Part shown: piece after piece, positions 34,465-41,305 of the stretch
Numbering within the stretch: the first letter of the stretch is position 1
Layout of the letters: each line of letters opens with the position of its first letter
DNA from: Bacteroidota bacterium
GTDB lineage: Bacteria > Bacteroidota > Bacteroidia > Cytophagales > Cyclobacteriaceae
Length of the DNA stretch: 41,305 nt
NCBI GenBank assembly: GCA_022571715.1
Contig: JACZXH010000029.1
Span: 1-41,305 of the forward strand
Direction of reading: 5' to 3'
Position numbers and translations under genes: made by a program
Notes under the pieces: generated by a model
The model's input: only the letters and a program-made list of their open reading frames with translations
Database searches by the model: none
What the model was told of the DNA's origin: nothing

Positions 34465-36045
34465 ATGAACATAGCTGAAGAGATAGAAAGAAGAAGGACA
34501 TTTGGTATTATCAGCCATCCTGATGCTGGAAAAACCACGTTAACAGAGAAACTACTGCTTTTTGGAGGGGCTATAAAAACAGCAGGGGCCGTAAAATCAA
34601 ATAAAATTAGTGTATATGCCCGCTCCGACTGGATGGAAATTGAAAAACAACGTGGAATATCGGTGGCCACCTCGGTGATGGGATTTGATTATAAAGGCAT
34701 CAAGATCAATTTGCTCGATACACCGGGACACGAGGATTTTGCCGAGGATACGTACCGCACACTTTCGGCTGTTGACAGTGTGGTAATGGTAATTGATTGT
34801 GTGAAAGGTGTGGAGCAGCAAACCGAAAAACTCATGGAAGTGTGCCGCATGCGTAATACACCCGTGATGGTCTTTATTAATAAACTGGACAGGGAAGGGC
34901 GCGACCCGTATGACCTGCTGGATGAAATTGAAGACAAGCTTAACATAAAGGTACGTCCGTTGAGCTGGCCAATAAATATGGGAAAGCAATTCAAGGGGGT
35001 GTATAATCTGTATGAAAAGAAACTATTACTTTTCGAGGCAAGAAAGGCCCATCTAACCGATGAAATTGTCGAAATATCGGATATTCAGCAACCCGAACTT
35101 GAACAATACATTGGTGAAACGAATGCCCTGAAACTTCGAGAGGATATTGAGTTAATTGAGGGAGTATATCCTGCCTTTGAGGTTAACGATTACTTGTCAG
35201 GCGAGCTGGCACCTGTCTTTTTCGGCAGCGCGGTAAATAATTTTGGAGTAAGAGAATTGCTTGACTGCTTTATAGAGGTTGCTCCGTATCCAAAAGAGAG
35301 GGAAACCGACCAACGCATTGTAAATCCGATGGACAAAAGATTTTCGGGCTTTGTTTTTAAAATACATGCCAATATGGACCCCCGGCACCGGAATCGTGTG
35401 GCATTTGTGCGGGTATGTTCCGGAAAATTTGAAAGAAAGAAAAATTATCATCATGTAAGGTTGGGTAAAAAAATTCGGTTCTCCAATGCAACAGCGTTTA
35501 TGGCACAAGAGAAAGAAATAATTAATGTTGCTTTTCCTGGCGATATTGTGGGCTTGTATGACACCGGTAACCTCAAAATCGGAGATACCTTGAACGAAGG
35601 TGAAAAGGAAATTTTCAAAGGTATCCCTAGTTTCTCACCTGAGATTTTCAAAGAAGTAATAAATCTCGATGCCATGAAATCGAAGCAACTTAACAAAGGA
35701 CTCTCGCAGTTGATGGACGAAGGTGTTGCACAGTTATTTACTTACGAACTTGGGTCGAGAAAAGTAGTGGGCACGGTGGGTCATCTGCAGTTTGAAGTGA
35801 TACAGTACCGGTTAAAACATGAGTATGGCGCTTCCTGCCGTTTTCAGCCTGTTAGTCTGTTCAAAGCGGTCTGGATTCACAGTGATGACAAGAAGAAACT
35901 GAAGATGTTTGTTGACTCCAAAAACCGGCATATTGCCAGAGATAAAGACCAAAACTTGGTATTTATGGCTGAAACCAAAGCCTGGCTACAAATGATGAAG
36001 GAAAATTTTCCTGATCTGGATTTTCATTTTACTTCTGAATTTTAG
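34465..36045 (+). CDS. prfC: Peptide chain release factor 3
   Basis: The protein (526 residues) is a translational GTPase that recycles RF1 and RF2 after termination. The N-terminal G domain has the P-loop [13 protein letters not shown] (17-29), the G2 loop [13 protein letters not shown], the DTPGHEDF motif and [10 protein letters not shown], which separate RF3 from EF-G. Domains II and III follow, including [14 protein letters not shown] and [20 protein letters not shown]. Length matches E. coli RF3 (529). It is divergent from dnaK and followed by a gamma-glutamyltranspeptidase-like gene after 61 bases. Confidence 0.97.
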   Translation: MNIAEEIERRRTFGIISHPDAGKTTLTEKLLLFGGAIKTAGAVKSNKISVYARSDWMEIEKQRGISVATSVMGFDYKGIKINLLDTPGHEDFAEDTYRTLSAVDSVVMVIDCVKGVEQQTEKLMEVCRMRNTPVMVFINKLDREGRDPYDLLDEIEDKLNIKVRPLSWPINMGKQFKGVYNLYEKKLLLFEARKAHLTDEIVEISDIQQPELEQYIGETNALKLREDIELIEGVYPAFEVNDYLSGELAPVFFGSAVNNFGVRELLDCFIEVAPYPKERETDQRIVNPMDKRFSGFVFKIHANMDPRHRNRVAFVRVCSGKFERKKNYHHVRLGKKIRFSNATAFMAQEKEIINVAFPGDIVGLYDTGNLKIGDTLNEGEKEIFKGIPSFSPEIFKEVINLDAMKSKQLNKGLSQLMDEGVAQLFTYELGSRKVVGTVGHLQFEVIQYRLKHEYGASCRFQPVSLFKAVWIHSDDKKKLKMFVDSKNRHIARDKDQNLVFMAETKAWLQMMKENFPDLDFHFTSEF

Positions 36046-36106
36046 TATCCGTTGAAGACTTAATTTCGGTTTTTTAAATAGCAGTGTAAATTAAGAAGGC
36101 AAAAAG

Positions 36107-37807
36107 ATGGAATTACTGAAATTTAGGAGGATTTTAACGGTGTTGTTCCTTTTAGCTTTGGCCGGATGCCAACCTGTATCAAATTATGGCGAATTGTCAG
36201 ATTCGGTTATGAAAGGAATTCCTACCAGTCAATATGCAGTTTCGACAGAGGGCATGGTGGTAACATCAAATCCGTTGGCTACTGCCTCAGGGGTACGCAT
36301 GCTGGAAGCAGGAGGCAATGCAGCAGATGCCGCCGTAGCGGCTGCATTTACACTTACTGTAGTGGAACCGGGCATGAGCGGTCTTGGTGGCAGGATGCAG
36401 GCCATCGTGCGATCTGCGAATGGTGATTTAAGCGGAATCGATGCTTCCACCCAGGCTCCGATGACTTACGATCCGGAAACCGCCCCGCAGGCTGATTACG
36501 GATACCCGACGATCGGAATACCTGGTATTGTGGCGGGGTTAACCACGCTGCTCAAAATGCATGGAAGCATGACGCTGGATAAGGTAATGGAGCCTGCTAT
36601 TGCGTATGCTGAACATGGATTTGAGCTTTTACCGAGGCAGGCAGCACTGCATCGTAGAGCCAGGGAACAACTGCTGGAATTTGAAGGCTCAAAAATGTAC
36701 TTCATAAAAGAAAATGATACCGTCACCTATGCTGCAGAGGATCTACTGGTTCAGAAGGACTTGTCCATTACGTTACGGGCGATTGCAGTGAAAGGACCCG
36801 ACGTATTTTATAAAGGGAAGATCGCTGAGAGAATTGCCCGTGATATGGCAGATCACAATGCCGCAGTCACACTGGAATCGCTTGCAAACTATAAAGCCAT
36901 GAAATCAACCGTATTGAAAGGTGATTATCGTGGATATGATGTTTACGGCCTTTGGATTCCTTCTTTTGGGGCTATAACGATCGAAATTTTACAAATTTTG
37001 GAATATTTACCCCTGACTTCGTTCTCCGAAGCCGAATGGGCAAGCGCGGTTTATCAGGCGACGAAACTGGCCTACGATGACCGTTTTAAACAGACATCTA
37101 TGGATGTAGGAAGGCAATTGACTGATAAAGAATATGCCAGGGAATTATCAGAAAAAATTTATTTTACCAATGCGGAAACAGGTGAAACATCCCGAACGCG
37201 CGAAGATGGCGATCGTGAAGATTACCTAAGTTGGCTTGCTGATCCCGGTCATACGACCCACCTGTCGGTTGCGGACAAAAACGGCATGATTGTATCGCTG
37301 ACTCAATCGCTGGGTCCTGTTATGGGAAGTAAGGTTGCCACACCGGGGCTGGGTTTTCTTTATGCTGCTACGCTTGGTGGGTACCTGGGACCATTTAAAC
37401 CGGGTCAACGAGCTGCTTCACATATATCGCCTATGATACTCACTGAAGATAACGCACCGTTTATGGGAATCGGGGCAGCTGGCGGAAGCCGAATAATTTC
37501 CGCGATTATTCAGGTTGTCAGCCGTGTGGTGGACAGGGGCATGGATCTGGAGGAGGCCTTGGCCGCGCCAAGGGTACATCCGTTAAGTGAAGGCGGTCTC
37601 ATAATCGAAACACACGATTCGCTTGCATGGAATCCGGAAGATTTGGAATTTCTTCAAGCTAATGGTTTTATTATCGAGAAGCAGCCTGAAATATTCAGGT
37701 TTGGACGGGTACATGCGGTAATTTTTGATAAAAGTACCAAAAAATGGATCGGTGCTGCAGACCCGGATGGTGAGGGCACCGCTATGGGCCCCGATTATAA
37801 ACAGTAA
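36107..37807 (+). CDS. Gamma-glutamyltranspeptidase-like Ntn-hydrolase lipoprotein
   Basis: The protein (566 residues) has a lipoprotein signal with Cys21 (LALAGC) and the GGT fold. Residues 50-100 hold the substrate-binding GNAADAAVAAAFTLTVVEPG and the GLGG loop. The autoprocessing nucleophile is Thr383 in GHTTHLSVAD, where the small subunit would begin. The later ISPMI and GAAGGSRIISA motifs complete the active site. GGT proteins cleave gamma-glutamyl bonds, for example in glutathione; distant members act on other amides. The usual lid-loop motif found just after the nucleophile in E. coli GGT is not seen here, so substrate range may differ. It is exported and lipid-anchored, downstream of prfC. 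Confidence 0.85.
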   Translation: MELLKFRRILTVLFLLALAGCQPVSNYGELSDSVMKGIPTSQYAVSTEGMVVTSNPLATASGVRMLEAGGNAADAAVAAAFTLTVVEPGMSGLGGRMQAIVRSANGDLSGIDASTQAPMTYDPETAPQADYGYPTIGIPGIVAGLTTLLKMHGSMTLDKVMEPAIAYAEHGFELLPRQAALHRRAREQLLEFEGSKMYFIKENDTVTYAAEDLLVQKDLSITLRAIAVKGPDVFYKGKIAERIARDMADHNAAVTLESLANYKAMKSTVLKGDYRGYDVYGLWIPSFGAITIEILQILEYLPLTSFSEAEWASAVYQATKLAYDDRFKQTSMDVGRQLTDKEYARELSEKIYFTNAETGETSRTREDGDREDYLSWLADPGHTTHLSVADKNGMIVSLTQSLGPVMGSKVATPGLGFLYAATLGGYLGPFKPGQRAASHISPMILTEDNAPFMGIGAAGGSRIISAIIQVVSRVVDRGMDLEEALAAPRVHPLSEGGLIIETHDSLAWNPEDLEFLQANGFIIEKQPEIFRFGRVHAVIFDKSTKKWIGAADPDGEGTAMGPDYKQ

Positions 37808-37876
37808 AAGGTGATTAAAAACCTGTAAAGACCTGCCAAAATAATAGGAATAAATTAATGTAGCTTTCGGATTAGC

Positions 37877-37884
37877 TATTTTTG
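37877..37884 (+). promoter_or_regulatory. Candidate -7 box TATTTTTG next to a start codon
   Basis: TATTTTTG fits TAnnTTTG and ends only four bases before the ATG of the pseudouridine synthase. If used, transcription would begin at or past that ATG, so the next in-frame ATG (37895) or a nearly leaderless message would apply. No -33 box is clear. Confidence 0.28.
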
Positions 37885-37888
37885 CGAG

Positions 37889-38614
37889 ATGAATATGTCG
37901 TTACAGATAATTTATGAAGACAATCATTTGCTTGTGTTAAATAAACCGGCAAGGATGCTTGTGCAGGGAGATAGTACGGGAGACACACCCATTGTTGAAT
38001 TCGGAAAAAATTATATTAAGAAAAAATACAATAAGTCTGGGAAAGTGTTTTTGGGAGTTGTTCACAGGCTTGACAGGCCGGTAAGTGGTGTGGTGGTACT
38101 GGCGCGGACATCCAAGGCGTTGGAGCGTATGAATAAATTGTTCAGAGACCGGAAAGTTCAAAAAACCTATTGGGCTGTGGTAAAGCGCAAACCACCTAAA
38201 ACAAAAGACAAACTTACACACTGGCTGGTGAAGGATACTGCAAAGAATAAAGTGACTGCCTATACTTCACCTAAGGATGGTGCTCAGAAAGCCGAGTTGT
38301 CATACAGGTTATTGGGAAGTCTCAACAATCATCATCTGCTCGAAGTGGTGCCGCTTACAGGAAAGCCACATCAGATAAGGGTGCAGCTGGCCGGTATCGG
38401 ATGCCCTATTCGCGGCGATATCAAATATGGATTCCATAAATCCAATCCGGACGGATCTATTAACCTGCATGCAAGAAAAATCCATTTCGTACATCCCGTA
38501 AAAAAGGAATCAATCACATGTAAGGCGGCGTTGCCTGAGAATGAATTCTGGGAGCAGTTTCTTGTTTTGGATAAAATACAGGTTAAAGACAAGGAAATTG
38601 ATAAACTCTACTGA
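37889..38614 (+). CDS. RluA-family 23S rRNA pseudouridine synthase
   Basis: The protein (241 residues) carries the catalytic motif HRLDRPVSGVVVLART with the nucleophile Asp62, and further family motifs KTYWAVVKRKP, HHLLEVVPLTGKPHQIRVQL and INLHARKIHFVHP. RluA-type enzymes isomerise uridine in rRNA or tRNA; the exact site is not predictable. There is no S4 RNA-binding domain at the N-terminus, as in RluA itself. A second ATG two codons in (37895) could also start it. The next gene begins 7 bases after its stop. Confidence 0.88.
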   Translation: MNMSLQIIYEDNHLLVLNKPARMLVQGDSTGDTPIVEFGKNYIKKKYNKSGKVFLGVVHRLDRPVSGVVVLARTSKALERMNKLFRDRKVQKTYWAVVKRKPPKTKDKLTHWLVKDTAKNKVTAYTSPKDGAQKAELSYRLLGSLNNHHLLEVVPLTGKPHQIRVQLAGIGCPIRGDIKYGFHKSNPDGSINLHARKIHFVHPVKKESITCKAALPENEFWEQFLVLDKIQVKDKEIDKLY

Positions 38615-38621
38615 AATCGGT

Positions 38622-38921
38622 ATGATTGCAAATTGGATAAAAATGCTTCAAACGCGCTGGAACCTCAAGAGTCGTGGTCAGGTTTTATTGGTTCTATTGA
38701 TATTTTCATGCACCGGATTCACGGTAATGTTTCTAAAAAAACCGGTCACCCGATATTTTCTTGAAGAGCCTGAGACAAATATGTTGTTCAGTGTACTTTA
38801 CTGGATTTTCATATTACCTGTGTACAATTTATTGCTATTGGGCTACGGGTTTGTTTTTGGCCAATTCAGGTTTTTCTGGAATTATGAAAAAAAGTTTTTC
38901 AAAAAACTGTTGAAAATTTGA
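38622..38921 (+). CDS. Small membrane protein, DUF6787-like
   Basis: The ATG at 38622 or 38643 fits; I give the first. The 99-residue protein has a basic N-terminus (MLQTRWNLKSRGQ after a short leader), two hydrophobic helices (VLLVLLIFSCTGFTVMFL and WIFILPVYNLLLLGYGFVFG) and the end FGQFRFFWNYEKKFFKKLLK. This pattern matches small DUF6787-like proteins of Bacteroidota, whose function is unknown. It lies 7 bases downstream of the pseudouridine synthase gene and probably shares its message. Confidence 0.65.
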   Translation: MIANWIKMLQTRWNLKSRGQVLLVLLIFSCTGFTVMFLKKPVTRYFLEEPETNMLFSVLYWIFILPVYNLLLLGYGFVFGQFRFFWNYEKKFFKKLLKI

Positions 38922-39158
38922 CCCGTTGTTTTTGGTTTAAATCCTGCACATCCGGAAGTACGCACAGGAGCGTAGCCAAAGTGCTGGTTATGATCCTATT
39001 GTATGAAACCGTTTTGGGTATTTGTCTCGTTGCGCAGAAGTACGGATTCATTAATCCGTTTCATCGGGATTGACCGGAGGGCATGCCTGGTTAGAATGAT
39101 GTTTAATTGATCAGTTGAGATAGTCTTTTTCAGTATTTACATCGAATGTACTATCTTG

Positions 39159-39413
39159 TTATTCATCTTCCTCAATAATGGCTTCGGCAAGAACAATTAC
39201 CCGGTTATTCAATACTTCCACAACCCCTCCATCAATCATTATCTCTTCATAAAGTTCTTTGCCACTGTACACCACCGTCCCCTTTGCGAGGGTACTTACT
39301 AGCGGTGCATGGTTGTTGAGCACCTGAAATGAACCATCCGTACCCGGAAAGGATACCGAATGAACTTCTCCTTCAAATACTTTTTTGTCGGGAGTGACGA
39401 TTTCCAGATACAT
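39159..39413 (-). CDS. atpC: ATP synthase epsilon subunit (short form)
   Basis: The protein (84 residues) is the beta-sandwich domain of F-type ATP synthase epsilon: MYLEIVTPDKKVFEGEVHSV, then GTDGSFQVLNNHAPLVSTLA and VVEVLNNRVIVLAEAI. It lacks the C-terminal helical hairpin of the 130-140-residue E. coli protein, as is usual in Bacteroidota, so hairpin-type inhibition is probably absent. It follows atpD by 33 bases on the same strand. The rest of the ATP synthase operon is not in this window. Confidence 0.93.
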   Translation of the reverse strand: MYLEIVTPDKKVFEGEVHSVSFPGTDGSFQVLNNHAPLVSTLAKGTVVYSGKELYEEIMIDGGVVEVLNNRVIVLAEAIIEEDE

Positions 39414-39446
39414 ATTTAAATAGTTAAGGAAGCAGATAAAATAAAT

Positions 39447-41027
<1,581 letters not shown>

Positions 41028-41036
41028 CTATATAAT

Positions 41037-41305
41037 TTAGGACGTGGATATCAGTGTTTTTCTCCGTAGCACAATGCGAAATGTAGTTCCTTTTTCGGAT
41101 TCTGATGACTTTACATAAACCTTTCCATTATGATAGTTTTCGATGATCCGTTTAGCCAGTGTGAGGCCCAGGCCCCAACCGCGTTTTTTTGTGGTAAAAC
41201 CCGGATTAAAAACCTGCTTTAGTTTTGATTTTGGAATACCTTTGCCGTCGTCAGATATATCCACAAAAACACGCCAATCACTCCCTTCCACAATATTGAT
41301 ATGGA
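41037..41305 (-). CDS. Sensor histidine kinase, C-terminal ATPase part (cut by window edge)
   Basis: The frame runs off the right edge, so only the last 89 residues are seen. They hold the end of a HATPase_c domain: the G1 box ISDDGKGIP, an F-box-like NPGFTTKKRGWG, the G2 box GWGLGLTLAKRIIENYHNG and the end strand GTTFRIVLRR. This is the kinase core of two-component sensor proteins. The sensor part, membrane segments and phospho-His lie outside the window, so the signal is unknown. It is upstream of atpD on the same strand, with 84 bases between them. Confidence 0.9.
   Translation of the reverse strand, partial: HINIVEGSDWRVFVDISDDGKGIPKSKLKQVFNPGFTTKKRGWGLGLTLAKRIIENYHNGKVYVKSSESEKGTTFRIVLRRKTLISTS

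Noticed and set aside
39042-39059. ACGGATT...AATCCGT hairpin in the gap before atpC
   Set aside because: A 7-base stem with a 4-base loop but without U-tract or neighbouring copy is not enough to call a terminator or repeat.

Overview
This window looks like a chromosomal segment of a Bacteroidota bacterium, probably a Cytophagales-type gliding organism. The evidence is the gliding lipoprotein gene gldH behind a RicT/PSP1 gene, a GWxTD-domain protein, a long RecQ with an extra C-terminal domain, a very short AtpC, many SPII lipoproteins and outer-membrane barrels, AT-rich leaders without strong Shine-Dalgarno sequences, and TAnnTTTG-type -7 boxes (best example upstream of atpD). The taxonomic call is inference; no rRNA is present.

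Positions 1-13,200 are an accessory region for envelope, metal and redox functions. It opens with a broken CsoR/FrmR-type metal-sensor gene. A run of exported proteins follows: an outer-membrane barrel, a periplasmic CxxC heavy-metal-associated (HMA) protein, an NHL-propeller lipoprotein, a DUF2231 membrane protein, a lipoprotein with a His/acidic tract and an NTF2-like protein. Next come a porin on the minus strand, an operon of di-heme oxidoreductase, Rieske lipoprotein and second porin, a CDF-type cation transporter with cysteines in its likely metal site, a lipocalin-like lipoprotein, and on the minus strand a secreted MerP-like protein with a complete mercuric reductase (MerA). No intact merR or merT is visible.

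Positions 13,200-14,140 are a gene-free, repeat-bearing stretch. Positions 14,143-23,584 are mainly housekeeping: gldH, ricT, purD, recQ, a mannose-1-phosphate guanylyltransferase, rlmB, a GWxTD protein and a SAM methyltransferase. Positions 23,700-32,150 are a looser region with a secreted S15/CocE hydrolase, a fumarylacetoacetate-hydrolase-family enzyme, two small envelope proteins, a decayed saccharopine dehydrogenase fragment, a hemolysin III/PAQR protein and a MOT1-type molybdate/sulfate transporter, separated by long non-coding stretches with repeats and gene debris. Positions 32,264-41,305 return to core genes: dnaK, prfC, a gamma-glutamyltranspeptidase-like lipoprotein, an RluA-type pseudouridine synthase, a DUF6787-like membrane protein, atpC, atpD, and the 3' end of a sensor histidine kinase cut by the window edge.

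The best candidates for something undescribed are the di-heme oxidoreductase/Rieske/porin operon and the HMA/NHL/barrel operon, which together with the CDF protein and MerA suggest an envelope metal-handling and electron-transfer island. I see no CRISPR array, transposase, tRNA or rRNA.
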